Source: a virus. Taken from it: a stretch of DNA of 64,000 bases. Both the position numbers and the translations under genes were made by a program. A model generated the notes under the pieces. The model worked only from the letters and a program-made list of their open reading frames with translations. It had not been told where the DNA came from and made no database searches. Below, piece by piece: positions 38,385-46,456 of the stretch. The DNA lies in the IMG/VR virus record IMGVR_UViG_3300015263_000653, positions 1 to 64,000 of that record, one strand, 5' to 3'. How positions within the stretch are numbered: position 1 is the stretch's first letter; each line of letters opens with the position of its first letter.

Positions 38385-38902
38385 GTGATGTTCGCTCCCC
38401 GCCAGATGAGATGACTGTTGGCATATTCACCCTCGATCATGAATGTTCGGTTGTCTTTGGTGTTGAGACCAGCTTGTCTGTAGAAGTGGCTGAGAGCGAG
38501 ATAGTAATCACTCTGGCTCAACTCGAAGACGTGTTCCCAAGCGTTATCGAGGTAGATGACGGTGAGTGAGCAGTCGTGCCCATTCGCCATCAGAGTACAA
38601 TTGTTGGGATACAGGTCGAGTGCGGTGATGCTGTTGTCTTGAATGCGATAGCAGGTCTCGGGGCACCTCTTGATGGCTTCTGGATCGAGACCGATCCCAC
38701 CTTCATCTTCGAGGGCGAGCCGCAGACAAGGATAGCCGTCCAGCCATTTGTGGGGATTGTTTCCCCAGATGGCATCGACCAATTGCCACTTCTGCCGTCC
38801 CCGTTGAACTGTTTCGGCGGCGGGAGCTTGTGTGAGTTCCACGAAGGGCAGGAGCAGGGATGCCGCTGTGATTCCGAGTGCTTCTCTACGGGTGATTTCC
38901 AT
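38381..38902 (-). CDS. exported protein with Tat-type signal, 173 aa
   Basis: The N-terminus MEITRREALGITAASLLLPF has the twin-arginine motif, a hydrophobic stretch and a likely cleavage near APAAE. The mature part (about 145 residues) is unrecognised and has five or more Cys. Tat export carries folded, often cofactor-bearing proteins. In a train with two Rieske proteins this is suggestive, but no link is proven. Confidence 0.75.
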   Translation of the reverse strand: MEITRREALGITAASLLLPFVELTQAPAAETVQRGRQKWQLVDAIWGNNPHKWLDGYPCLRLALEDEGGIGLDPEAIKRCPETCYRIQDNSITALDLYPNNCTLMANGHDCSLTVIYLDNAWEHVFELSQSDYYLALSHFYRQAGLNTKDNRTFMIEGEYANSHLIWRGANIT

Positions 38903-39122
38903 CGTCGTCTTTCTTGTCTGGTGGTCTTCTGACGGAGGACTGTGCGAGTCCTGCTTGGAGTTGACCGAGTGTGACTTGTTCCCCGGCCTTGAGTGACACG
39001 ATGTCGCCGTTACATTCTGGGCAGCCGCCTTTGGTGCTGAACCAGTAGTTGGGGATCGGCATCTGCCATTCGTGATTGTTCTGACACTTGGCGTGCAGAG
39101 TGGGGAACACAGGTTCGTTCAT
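38886..39122 (-). CDS. small zinc-ribbon protein, 78 aa
   Basis: LHAKCQNNHEW then GGCPECNGD: a CxxxxH / CxxC metal site. Overlaps the Tat-signal gene by 17 nt. Polar, charged C-terminus (PPDKKDDDGNHP). Confidence 0.75.
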   Translation of the reverse strand: MNEPVFPTLHAKCQNNHEWQMPIPNYWFSTKGGCPECNGDIVSLKAGEQVTLGQLQAGLAQSSVRRPPDKKDDDGNHP

Positions 39123-39499
39123 TGTAGCTCCGCAATGACTTCTACGATTTCGTTCTCACAACTGATCTGACATTCTTCGAATGGCGGGAATCCCAACTGA
39201 TCGCAGATGAGGCGGATTGTTATTATGTTCGGCACTCGGCCCGGTCTCGAAAGTGACATACTCATGTGTCGAACCCATACAGCCCCTCTTCCACTCTTCG
39301 TCGGGTACTCCGAAATAGAATACACCAACTTCCAGCAGGGTTCCAGATCAATGCAGTATCCGGGGCGATCTCCGGGCGGTGGGGCAGTCCCTTCAATGAT
39401 CTTCAGGCAGTCCTCGAAAGGAATGCGGTTTTCCTCTGCTTCTGCGAAGGCTCTAAGGTTGCCTATCTTAACATCGTCTAACAAAATGGGCGTTCCCAT
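39119..39499 (-). CDS. hypothetical protein, 126 aa
   Basis: 4-nt overlap with the downstream gene. Mixed alpha/beta with several Cys (GYCIDLEPCWKLV). No family recognised. Confidence 0.75.
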   Translation of the reverse strand: MGTPILLDDVKIGNLRAFAEAEENRIPFEDCLKIIEGTAPPPGDRPGYCIDLEPCWKLVYSISEYPTKSGRGAVWVRHMSMSLSRPGRVPNIITIRLICDQLGFPPFEECQISCENEIVEVIAELQ

Positions 39500-39509
39500 T
39501 GTGAGCCTC

Positions 39510-39752
39510 TCAGTGGCCTTCTAAGGGCCTGATCAGGATATGTGGCTTCCCGTCTGTGTAGAGGCGGTAGCACTCCACACAGACGAATTCTGAGCTTACA
39601 GCGGCCTTCCGTGCCAACGAATCCGGTGCGGCCATGATTTCATGGTCACAATTGTAACAATTTCGCTTTTGGCTCCCGGCTTTTCCGTTCCAGTAGGGAT
39701 CACCTACCCGGCAGCATATGAGAGCGACGGCATCGGCAGGCCACGGCTTCAT
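39510..39752 (-). CDS. small zinc-ribbon protein, 80 aa
   Basis: CYNCD and CVECYRLY form a CxxC pair of pairs about 30 residues apart, consistent with a zinc ribbon. Overlaps its upstream neighbour by 4 nt. Confidence 0.75.
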   Translation of the reverse strand: MKPWPADAVALICCRVGDPYWNGKAGSQKRNCYNCDHEIMAAPDSLARKAAVSSEFVCVECYRLYTDGKPHILIRPLEGH

Positions 39753-40336
39753 TCGTCGTATCTTTCGGTTCGATAGTCTTCGCCTTCCACGACTGGTCGT
39801 GGGGTCGGCCAGATTCTTCTCAGTGCAGTCATGAGATCACAGCCGCACCATGGAAGTTTGATTTCGGCAGGCTGGTTGTTCTTGTCTCTCAGCCAGACGA
39901 GGATTCGGTCGGACTGGTTGTCGCAGTAGTGGCATTTGGCTCGACGGGCCTTTGCTGCTTCTCGGACCTGATCCAGTTGTGCGAGGACGACGGACGATTG
40001 AGTGGCGATCTCTTTCTCCAGAGTCCCCAGAGCGATAGCGGCAGAGAGGAGGATATTGGAGTTGGTGGGTTCGTGTCGAATGGATTCGAAAAGGTTTCGA
40101 GCCCACTTCTTGACTATTGGGTTGTCCAAACCTTCGACGATCTGTTCGAGACTGTTGGAGTCTTCTACGATCTCCAATCCATCCCTGAGTGGAATGGATG
40201 CGTCATCATGTCCATCGATTTCGGTCCAGAGGCCGTTGTTCATCAGCCAAACATCCTTGCCGTTCCGCACGCCGTGGACGAATGGATGATCTTGATAGGG
40301 AAGCTTGCAAATTTGTATGTCAGTGACTTGGCTCAT
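39749..40336 (-). CDS. hypothetical protein with Cys/His cluster, 195 aa
   Basis: Lies directly upstream of the Rieske gene's 3' end and overlaps it by 4 nt. The middle is helical, then KCHYCDNQSDRILVW and LPWCGCDLM could form a zinc site. No recognised family. Confidence 0.75.
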   Translation of the reverse strand: MSQVTDIQICKLPYQDHPFVHGVRNGKDVWLMNNGLWTEIDGHDDASIPLRDGLEIVEDSNSLEQIVEGLDNPIVKKWARNLFESIRHEPTNSNILLSAAIALGTLEKEIATQSSVVLAQLDQVREAAKARRAKCHYCDNQSDRILVWLRDKNNQPAEIKLPWCGCDLMTALRRIWPTPRPVVEGEDYRTERYDE

Positions 40337-41466
40337 CGGGTAACGCCTCTCAATTCATGCCAATGTAAAACGTGGAAGTCATAGCACGCCGCTTCCAGAG
40401 CGGACGAGTAGCGGCCATGACGGAACGAAACTGACTCCATGCCTCGTTGGACTGATTCGCAGATATCCACGTCTTGGCGTTGGATCAGATGGCTGCTTGC
40501 CATGTCTTGCCGCATTCTCTTCTGCGACTGCCAATCTTCCATGTTGTCGTAGGCGAAGAAGAAGTCGAAGATGACTCGGCACTTGTTGACGCCGAGCGGC
40601 TCCACGATGTTGATGTCCATCATGTTGCCGTACCTATTAACGAACAGGTTGGGATAGAGGTAGCAGTAGGCGACGGTATCGCCGAGCCGCTTATCTTTCC
40701 CGTGCGTCTTCGTCATCTGCACCGACGATCTGTCGAACAGCTTAACTTCGAACTCATTGAGGTCGAGTTCTGCTGCGAGTTGTTCATGGGCGTAGAGGCA
40801 GTGGTAGCATCCGTCGAGGCTGTTATCAACGAAGACCTTCCAGTTACAGTTCATCGTGTAGACTTCACGATGAAAGAACTTGAGGTTGTTCCAGCCGGTG
40901 GGTTCAAGGATGGCATCCAAGTCCTTCACATCTTCAGCGAGGGACCGAGGGTTGTTCTCCCCCTTGATTGTTTTGCCATCGAGATCGAGGAAGACGAGTG
41001 GTCCCCAAGTATCGACAGCGATGGGTTGTAGGCCGTAGCGTGCCGTGTTGAAGCTCACCTGTTTACCCAGCATGGGAGCTTTCTTCAGACGGCCATCGTG
41101 GTGATATTCCCAGCCATGAAAGGGGCATTGGAAGAAGGCACACGATTGCCTGCCTGCGTGTTCGGATTCGGCGACGACGGCTCCCTTGTGTCGGCAGACG
41201 TTGTGGTGGGCGTAGATTTCGTTGTCTTCTTCGTTCCTGACGACAACGTAGGGGTTGCCTACGATGTCGCCGGTGAAGTAGCGACCCGGCTTGTTGAGTT
41301 GATCGAGGCGACCGACTGGGAGCCAGAGTCGTTGGAAGATTCGGGCCATCTCCTGTTCGTAGAAACCCTGATCGGTGTACCAAGTGTACGGGGGCGTGCG
41401 GCTGTCTTCGAGTCCCCGTTTCGGATCGAACTGATCGAGGAGTTCATCGAACTGTTTGAAGGCCAT
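40333..41466 (-). CDS. Rieske non-heme iron oxygenase, choline-monooxygenase-like, 377 aa
   Basis: The Rieske domain spans residues about 48-130, with C91-x-H93 and C114-x2-H117 as ligands (NVCRHKGAVV, QCPFHGWEYHHDGRL). The spacing is longer than usual. The catalytic domain has DNSLDGCYHCLYAH at 214-227, very like the DNYLDGGYHxPYAH of plant choline monooxygenase and glycine-betaine-demethylase-type enzymes, giving H222 and H227 as iron ligands. Such enzymes use reductant and O2 to hydroxylate or demethylate small substrates. The substrate here is unknown. No reductase gene is visible nearby. Confidence 0.88.
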   Translation of the reverse strand: MAFKQFDELLDQFDPKRGLEDSRTPPYTWYTDQGFYEQEMARIFQRLWLPVGRLDQLNKPGRYFTGDIVGNPYVVVRNEEDNEIYAHHNVCRHKGAVVAESEHAGRQSCAFFQCPFHGWEYHHDGRLKKAPMLGKQVSFNTARYGLQPIAVDTWGPLVFLDLDGKTIKGENNPRSLAEDVKDLDAILEPTGWNNLKFFHREVYTMNCNWKVFVDNSLDGCYHCLYAHEQLAAELDLNEFEVKLFDRSSVQMTKTHGKDKRLGDTVAYCYLYPNLFVNRYGNMMDINIVEPLGVNKCRVIFDFFFAYDNMEDWQSQKRMRQDMASSHLIQRQDVDICESVQRGMESVSFRHGRYSSALEAACYDFHVLHWHELRGVTR

Positions 41467-41470
41467 GGCA

Positions 41471-41728
41471 TCATCCTTGATTTGGGTGAACGGTAATCAG
41501 TTCTTCGACAAATTGATAACGGCACAAGCGGATCGTCTTGCCATAGGCGTTGGCTTGAGCCTGCATCTGGGCACGGAGTGGTTCCATCTTGTGCAGATCT
41601 TTGGCGGCGAGTGGAATGCAACCGGCTGGAACGAGTCCAGCCTTGATGCCGACTTCCCCGGAGCCAAGTTCATCTTCGCCGATCCAAGCGAAGATTTCCA
41701 TGTCTTGGAAGTGTTCTGCATCAGCCAT
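41471..41728 (-). CDS. small hypothetical protein, 85 aa
   Basis: Lies 4 nt upstream of the Rieske oxygenase and is probably co-translated with it. Acidic, with ALKYG-type helices. No family recognised. A small partner of the oxygenase is conceivable but unproven. Confidence 0.75.
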   Translation of the reverse strand: MADAEHFQDMEIFAWIGEDELGSGEVGIKAGLVPAGCIPLAAKDLHKMEPLRAQMQAQANAYGKTIRLCRYQFVEELITVHPNQG

Positions 41729-41948
41729 GAAACCAACTCCAGTAGAGAAGTGTTCCGAGGATGCCCGTCAGGATTACAATTTTTGCGATGAGTAGTTTGC
41801 GGCGACGGCGTTCAAACTCATCGACCTGACTGAAGGGGACGTGGTATTCGTGGCCGAGCGAATCTTTGTAGATGACGCACGGCTCACAGCGATGCGTCAT
41901 GATCGGGACGTTCTTTGCCCCGCAGTTGGTGCAATCGCCATTGAGCAT
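41721..41948 (-). CDS. small membrane protein with zinc-ribbon head, 75 aa
   Basis: The start follows CGGAGAAAAC (the ATG at 41969 is the alternative). CTNCG and CEPC form the head, and a single hydrophobic helix (KIVILTGILGTLLYWSWF) anchors the C-terminus. Confidence 0.7.
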   Translation of the reverse strand: MLNGDCTNCGAKNVPIMTHRCEPCVIYKDSLGHEYHVPFSQVDEFERRRRKLLIAKIVILTGILGTLLYWSWFHG

Positions 41949-42003
41949 GTTTTCTCCGTCAGATTTCATGTTTACAAAAAAGGCAAAAGGTTCTGTGGGT
42001 TGA

Positions 42004-42408
42004 TCATCCGGTTCGACGGCTGCGATCATTGTGGTCTTCCGTGTCTTTACTGTCCAATCTTTCTAAAGCGGACTGCCAGAACGTCTGGAAGTCGAGAGGG
42101 GATTCGTCTTCGGGCAAAGGCCCAATGAGTTCGAGGGCTGTGGTGGCGTCCATCACCAGTTCTTCTGAGTCGCCACTGAGAGCTTCGTTGTATCCATGGA
42201 CGAGTTTCTGGGCGACCTGTTGCAGCACTGCTCGATCTCGGTTGATTCTGTCGTTCAGAACTTCGCCGACGATCTCGATCAGCGTCTTGTGTTCATAATC
42301 CTCAACACCTCGCCCGGCGAGTTGGTGGTTGCGAAACCTTTCGGCTTCGTTCTCGTGACGGCAAACGATTTCACGAGCGAGTGCGGCGATGGTGTTGGCA
42401 GCATCCAT
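42004..42408 (-). CDS. hypothetical helical protein, 134 aa
   Basis: Helical and acidic, with basic polar last residues (DHNDRSRRTG). Two His/Glu-rich segments near the N-terminus (CRHENEAERFRNHQ). No motif. Confidence 0.75.
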   Translation of the reverse strand: MDAANTIAALAREIVCRHENEAERFRNHQLAGRGVEDYEHKTLIEIVGEVLNDRINRDRAVLQQVAQKLVHGYNEALSGDSEELVMDATTALELIGPLPEDESPLDFQTFWQSALERLDSKDTEDHNDRSRRTG

Positions 42409-42463
42409 TTAGTAACCTCTTTCCTTCATAATGTTGATTCGGTAGTTGGGCGGAAATCGGGTC

Positions 42464-42868
42464 TCAGCATTCGTGTTCGTTGACGAGGACTCCAGCGGCT
42501 CTACATTTCAAACAGTTGCCTGTGAGTCGTTGTTCTTCGTCAAGTCCCAGATTGTTAAAGCGTGTGGCCTTGTAGTCTTCTCCTTCCAGATCATCGAGTC
42601 GTTTATTGATAGCCGTGTGCAAGAGGTTGGAAGTCTCTCGCAGGTAGGCGACGATCTTTCGGAATTGTTCTTCGGTTTCAAATGGGACACGAACGAACTT
42701 GACCTTGGAATCAGACAGCCGCCATTCGCAGATCATGTCCATCTCGACGACTTTGAGATGGTTGCTATTATCGTCTTCCTCGAAGGCCGAGTAGACGGGG
42801 AAGTATCCATCCGGGTTTTGGATGAAGTGCTTCTCGAAGTCGTCGAATTCAATTGTGTCACGTCTCAT
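42464..42868 (-). CDS. hypothetical protein, 134 aa
   Basis: The start MRRDTIEFDDFEK overlaps the upstream stop (ATGA). Mixed fold. It ends CLKCRAAGVLVNEHEC, a possible metal site. No family recognised. Confidence 0.75.
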   Translation of the reverse strand: MRRDTIEFDDFEKHFIQNPDGYFPVYSAFEEDDNSNHLKVVEMDMICEWRLSDSKVKFVRVPFETEEQFRKIVAYLRETSNLLHTAINKRLDDLEGEDYKATRFNNLGLDEEQRLTGNCLKCRAAGVLVNEHEC

Positions 42869-43107
42869 TTGAAAATCACCGTCAGAAATTGTCCCACTAC
42901 GCAACCTATGATGACCATGATGGAAAAGAATACAAGTGTGAGGACAAAGCCTGTGCGGCTCAATCCTTTCTTATGAAATTCCACAACTTGATCCATCTGC
43001 TCACGATCCAGATGTTGCGTGACGATGAAGAAGTTGTATTGTTGCTCGTTGATCTGTCCCGTCGCATATCTGAATGCGAGTTCGATATCAACTTTTGGAT
43101 TGCTCAT
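42865..43107 (-). CDS. small tail-anchored membrane protein, 80 aa
   Basis: Soluble N-terminus with His/Gln (VTQHLDREQMDQVVEFHKKG) and one C-terminal hydrophobic helix (GFVLTLVFFSIMVIIGCVVG). Confidence 0.75.
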   Translation of the reverse strand: MSNPKVDIELAFRYATGQINEQQYNFFIVTQHLDREQMDQVVEFHKKGLSRTGFVLTLVFFSIMVIIGCVVGQFLTVIFK

Positions 43108-43282
43108 CCGTTTCGCCTCCTTGCGGTTCTTCTCTGGAGTTGCATTCTCCTTTGTCGAGGTTCACATTCTTCTCAAGACCTTTGCGGCATCCGGCGAACT
43201 TGTCACGGCCATCGAGGCGAAATTTGCCATCGATATAGGCGGCGTGGGCACAACCGTCGCAAATGGTTTCGAGTTCGGTCAT
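43088..43282 (-). CDS. small Cys-rich protein, 64 aa
   Basis: Four Cys (ICDGC, FAGCRKG, GECNSRE). Overlaps both neighbours slightly. Highly charged tail. Role unknown. Confidence 0.75.
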   Translation of the reverse strand: MTELETICDGCAHAAYIDGKFRLDGRDKFAGCRKGLEKNVNLDKGECNSREEPQGGETDEQSKS

Positions 43283-44250
43283 TGGTCCTCCATTGCTTTC
43301 ATCGAATCACGCATACGGCGAATCTCCCGAACGGCCTGATCGTCTTGGGCTTCAGTGGCGGCTCGTTCGAGAGCGTCAAGTTGTTCCATCATTTCTTCGG
43401 GGCTGGCGATGATCATCGGACTGCGAGCGGCCATTGCTTTCTCATAAGTGTCGGCCATGTCGGTCATGAATTCCTCGAAGGAATTACCGATGGTCAGAAC
43501 TTCCATGACGATGAAGTCTTGGTTGAGAAGTTGCCGACGAGTAGCGATCTCCATTTGCTTTGCGAACTTGGCGGGATCGGTGATCCCAAAGATTTTGAAA
43601 GCGGCTTGGGCTTGAGGGTCTTCGAAGATGCTGGGTTGCGCCATGATGGCTTTGAGTGAGCAGGGGACGATACCAGAGATCACGGCTTCCGGCACGTTGT
43701 TGTTAGCCCGAGCTTCTTCGAGTTCCTCTTCTTCCATGATGGGGCAATCGAGCATTTCTTGATTGTGCTCTGGCATCCAGTTGAACTCGACGCCGCCGTC
43801 TTTGCCGTGATAGTCGTATGGGTAGCTGCCCATGAAGAAGCGGCCATCTTCTGAGAGGTAATGGACGCAGAGGCAGTCGGCGATTTCGCCGAGAGAGCAG
43901 GCCCCTTCTTCGTCACATGCTCTCTGCATGGAGCCGGGTTTGCCAGCGTACTTCTCATAGAGACGCTGGACTTCTTCGGGGCTCTTGCCGTTGGTGAGGA
44001 TGGTATGTCCGTCTGTGACAAGAATGACGGAGTTGATACCCAAGCCACGCCGAAGAATGTTGCAGGCGTTCAGCCCTTCGTACTTATCGAGTTGCGGGGC
44101 GACTACTAAGAGAGTCGGCTTCCCGTCTTTGATGCCAACGACAGTGGGGTTCATATCGCCCCGCTGTGTTGAATGCACCCAAGCCATCTTATGATGTTTG
44201 GCGAGCCTCACGAACTCCTGAAAGTTGAAGAGCGTGGCGTCGGTGGTCAT
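43279..44250 (-). CDS. hypothetical protein, 323 aa
   Basis: One of the longer proteins of the train. The N-terminal part is alpha/beta (PTVVGIKDGKPTLLVVAPQ). The middle has CDEEGACSLGEIADCLCV. The C-terminal 120 residues are helical with long acidic coils. No catalytic motif or signal peptide. Function unknown. Confidence 0.8.
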   Translation of the reverse strand: MTTDATLFNFQEFVRLAKHHKMAWVHSTQRGDMNPTVVGIKDGKPTLLVVAPQLDKYEGLNACNILRRGLGINSVILVTDGHTILTNGKSPEEVQRLYEKYAGKPGSMQRACDEEGACSLGEIADCLCVHYLSEDGRFFMGSYPYDYHGKDGGVEFNWMPEHNQEMLDCPIMEEEELEEARANNNVPEAVISGIVPCSLKAIMAQPSIFEDPQAQAAFKIFGITDPAKFAKQMEIATRRQLLNQDFIVMEVLTIGNSFEEFMTDMADTYEKAMAARSPMIIASPEEMMEQLDALERAATEAQDDQAVREIRRMRDSMKAMEDQ

Positions 44251-44265
44251 CCTTCATCCTCCATG

Positions 44266-44505
44266 TCATCCGTCTTTGTTCACGTCAAAAGCGGTTGAAG
44301 TAATATGGGCGGGCCAATCAACTCGCTCCAAGACGCCACGAGTTTGCAGGGAGTCTTGAGTCAGTTCGTGCATAGCACGTTGATAGCCGTTGTAGATGGG
44401 GGTGAGCAACTGTGTGTTCGCCATGAGATGAGATTGCGGAGCTTTCCAGCCATGTATGGACACGAGGGCTTCGCAGACTCGATCAAAGAAATTGCCGAAC
44501 TCCAT
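44266..44505 (-). CDS. small hypothetical protein, 79 aa
   Basis: The start MEFGNFFDRVCEALV was chosen because GGGAGACCAAC precedes it; the ATG at 44523 has a more distant GGAGATCGC. That ribosome site looks like the one used in the left array. Helical. No motif. Confidence 0.7.
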   Translation of the reverse strand: MEFGNFFDRVCEALVSIHGWKAPQSHLMANTQLLTPIYNGYQRAMHELTQDSLQTRGVLERVDWPAHITSTAFDVNKDG

Positions 44506-44600
44506 GTTGGTCTCCCATTCCATTGTTGTGCGATCTCCGAAATTCCACAGCCGCCCCCGCCCTCAGACCGAAGACGAGGGCGACTGGGATGGTGGGCAGC

Positions 44601-44927
44601 TTACACCATGTCCTTGAGACCCTTGAGGGGTCGGACCTTGACGACGTTGCGTGCCGGTTTGGCGGGTCGGTCTTGCAGTTCGCCGGTGAAGGGGTTCTTG
44701 ACGTTTTTCTGCGCCTTGACGGCGGGCTTGCGGACCCTGACGATTTTCACGAGGCCGGGAATGGTGAGTGCCCCGGCTCCTTTCCGTCCGCCGACTTCGG
44801 ACTGAACGACGTTGACGAGGGCGTCGAAGACTTCGCCGACCTGTCGTTTGTTGAGTCCGGTTTGGTCAGCAATCTGCGTGAGTAGCTGCGTCTTCGTCAA
44901 GGGGCGATTCTCGGTTGCAGTCGCCAT
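44601..44927 (-). CDS. HU-like DNA-binding protein with Pro/Lys tail, 108 aa
   Basis: The start follows TTTGGAGGAACCCCAGACC. Residues 10-60 have the HU/IHF fold pattern (LTKTQLLTQIADQTGLNKRQ, ALTIPGLVKIVRVRKPAV) and NPFTGE, the usual loop. The basic Pro/Lys/Arg C-terminus resembles HU-type proteins of planctomycete genomes and of some phages. Likely packs or bends phage or host DNA. It may be a host acquisition. Confidence 0.8.
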   Translation of the reverse strand: MATATENRPLTKTQLLTQIADQTGLNKRQVGEVFDALVNVVQSEVGGRKGAGALTIPGLVKIVRVRKPAVKAQKNVKNPFTGELQDRPAKPARNVVKVRPLKGLKDMV

Positions 44928-45050
44928 GGTCTGGGGTTCCTCCAAAGTGCCAAGTGTGAATACGATTGAGCAATACAATCGAGCCAAAAGCATTGTAAGG
45001 CACGGAATGAGGGCAGTAAAGCATAGATACTGAAAAACAGGAGGTTGTCA

Positions 45051-45503
45051 ATGTTTCGCAAACTGCTCACCATTTTGCTGTTTTCTACAATGCTTGTGTC
45101 CACCGGATGCGAGATGTTCAATCCGATTGGCCCCATCATCCAACTGGGGGTCATGTGGTACGAGGGCGAGGCTTCCAAGTATTACAACACCGATCAGGAA
45201 ACAATCCACATTGCGGTGAAGAAGGTTCTCAATGATCTTGAGTTCCCCATCACGAAAGAGACGAACGAGGGCGACTACATCTACATCATTGCTGATGCAG
45301 ATGATCGCTTCAAAATCAAGGTTCGAGAGGTTCGCCACAATGTGACGAAGTTGTCGATTCGCATCAACACATGGGGCGACCGGCCATATGCCGAAATGAT
45401 TTTCCGCCATGTGGATCGAGAACCAAAGGTTATTGACTTTGTGACAGTCGAAGAGTTGAACACCGCTCTCCAAGAAAGAAAGCGGGTTCGCCACAACAAG
45501 TGA
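45051..45503 (+). CDS. lipoprotein, 150 aa
   Basis: GGAGGTTGTCA precedes the ATG. Signal and lipobox LLILFSTMLVSTGC-type (MFRKLLTILLFSTMLVSTGC) at residues 1-20, so the protein is anchored via Cys20. The mature part resembles small DUF3568-like lipoproteins (beta/alpha, FKIKVREVRHNVTKLSIRIN). The only + strand gene within the minus train, and divergent from the HU-like gene. Confidence 0.8.
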   Translation: MFRKLLTILLFSTMLVSTGCEMFNPIGPIIQLGVMWYEGEASKYYNTDQETIHIAVKKVLNDLEFPITKETNEGDYIYIIADADDRFKIKVREVRHNVTKLSIRINTWGDRPYAEMIFRHVDREPKVIDFVTVEELNTALQERKRVRHNK

Positions 45504-45504
45504 T

Positions 45505-45666
45505 TCAGTCCAAAAGTTGGAACAGTGTCACGCACCCAGCGAGGAAGTTCAGGGCTCCAAGGCCGAGCAAAAGGCTTTGGAGCCATTTTTGTTGGATCTT
45601 CTTCTGATAGAAGTAGATCCAATAAGCCCAGCCGAAGTTCACGATGATGACAATGATGGGGAGCAT
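45505..45666 (-). CDS. tiny membrane protein, 53 aa
   Basis: ATG at 45666 gives MLPIIVIIVNFGWAYWIYFY, then QKKIQQKW, then a second hydrophobic helix (SLLLGLGALNFLAGCVTLF). Two-helix small membrane protein with no ribosome site as strong as its neighbours. It overlaps the 3' end of the gene at 45639 by 28 nt and the lipoprotein terminator on the other strand. Not present in a standard list of longer ORFs. Confidence 0.5.
   Translation of the reverse strand: MLPIIVIIVNFGWAYWIYFYQKKIQQKWLQSLLLGLGALNFLAGCVTLFQLLD
45553..45590 (+). terminator. intrinsic terminator of the lipoprotein gene
   Basis: GGCTCCAA 45553-45560 pairs with TTGGAGCC 45577-45584, followed by ATTTTTG. About 50 nt after the stop codon. 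Confidence 0.75.
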
Positions 45667-45860
45667 CCTACTGCCCTTCTAATATGTTTCAAAATCTCCT
45701 CAGTTTCGGAGATGGTTAATGGTTTGCCGAAGAACACCATCAGTTCGCCCTTGACATGGGCGTAGTGACATTTGATTTCTCCGTTTGCGTCACAAACTTG
45801 GAAAGTCCGCTGATCGGAACCCAGACCACACAGGCTGGTGCTAGGGGTGATGCGTAGCAC
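45639..45860 (-). CDS. small hypothetical protein, 73 aa, GTG start
   Basis: GTG start with GGAG 8 nt upstream, right after the VOC gene stop. Mixed fold with FQVCDANGEIKCHYAHVKGE and a basic end. No family recognised. Confidence 0.65.
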   Translation of the reverse strand: MLRITPSTSLCGLGSDQRTFQVCDANGEIKCHYAHVKGELMVFFGKPLTISETEEILKHIRRAVGCSPSLSSS

Positions 45861-45865
45861 GAGAG

Positions 45866-46456
45866 CTACTCCTTCATATCGGTGGCAATCCGCTGAGCAA
45901 GATCGACATCTTTCGTAGATGTCATAAGATCTTTCACATTGTCTGCACAGAAGCCATGTGCTCCCCTTTGTATGAACTCGTAGATCACTCCAGTCAACAT
46001 GCTTGGCTTGGTGAAGCACTGCACGAGGTCTGGGCATGTGAGAGGCTTCTCAGAAGTGAACTCGGCGTAGCCCAATTCTCTCCATTCTCTCATGGTGTCT
46101 TCTACGGATTCGACTTGGTAGGCGAGGTGGTGAATTCCGCCAACTCCCTGCCGTGCTGCGACCCACTTTCCAACGATGCTGTCGGAATCACCGTCTGAGA
46201 CAAAGATCTCAGGGGCCATATGAAACTCGGCGACAGGAAATGTGCCACCGGGATTGTCATGCCACAGGAAGTGTTTCCACGGTGCCATATCATGTGTGGG
46301 CTTCTCTGGTGGTTCCAGAGCGAAGCATTTGACGTGGCTTCCGTCATCGAAGTTGAGTTCGAATTCTGTTTGAACTCGATACCCAAAAGCGGCCTTAAAG
46401 AAATCGACTGTTTTGTGTCGGTCGGCGACTCGGTATGCGATATGATCTAATCTCAT
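45866..46456 (-). CDS. VOC-superfamily (glyoxalase/HPPD-like) protein, 196 aa
   Basis: The first vicinal-oxygen-chelate repeat starts MRLDHIAYRVADRHKTVDFF, with H5 as metal ligand. The second has GGIHHLAYQVESVEDTM and ends VIYEFIQRG, whose Glu is the usual ligand. The arrangement is closest to 4-hydroxyphenylpyruvate-dioxygenase-like and methylmalonyl-epimerase-like members. The substrate is unknown. Overlaps the rhomboid gene by 4 nt. Confidence 0.8.
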   Translation of the reverse strand: MRLDHIAYRVADRHKTVDFFKAAFGYRVQTEFELNFDDGSHVKCFALEPPEKPTHDMAPWKHFLWHDNPGGTFPVAEFHMAPEIFVSDGDSDSIVGKWVAARQGVGGIHHLAYQVESVEDTMREWRELGYAEFTSEKPLTCPDLVQCFTKPSMLTGVIYEFIQRGAHGFCADNVKDLMTSTKDVDLAQRIATDMKE

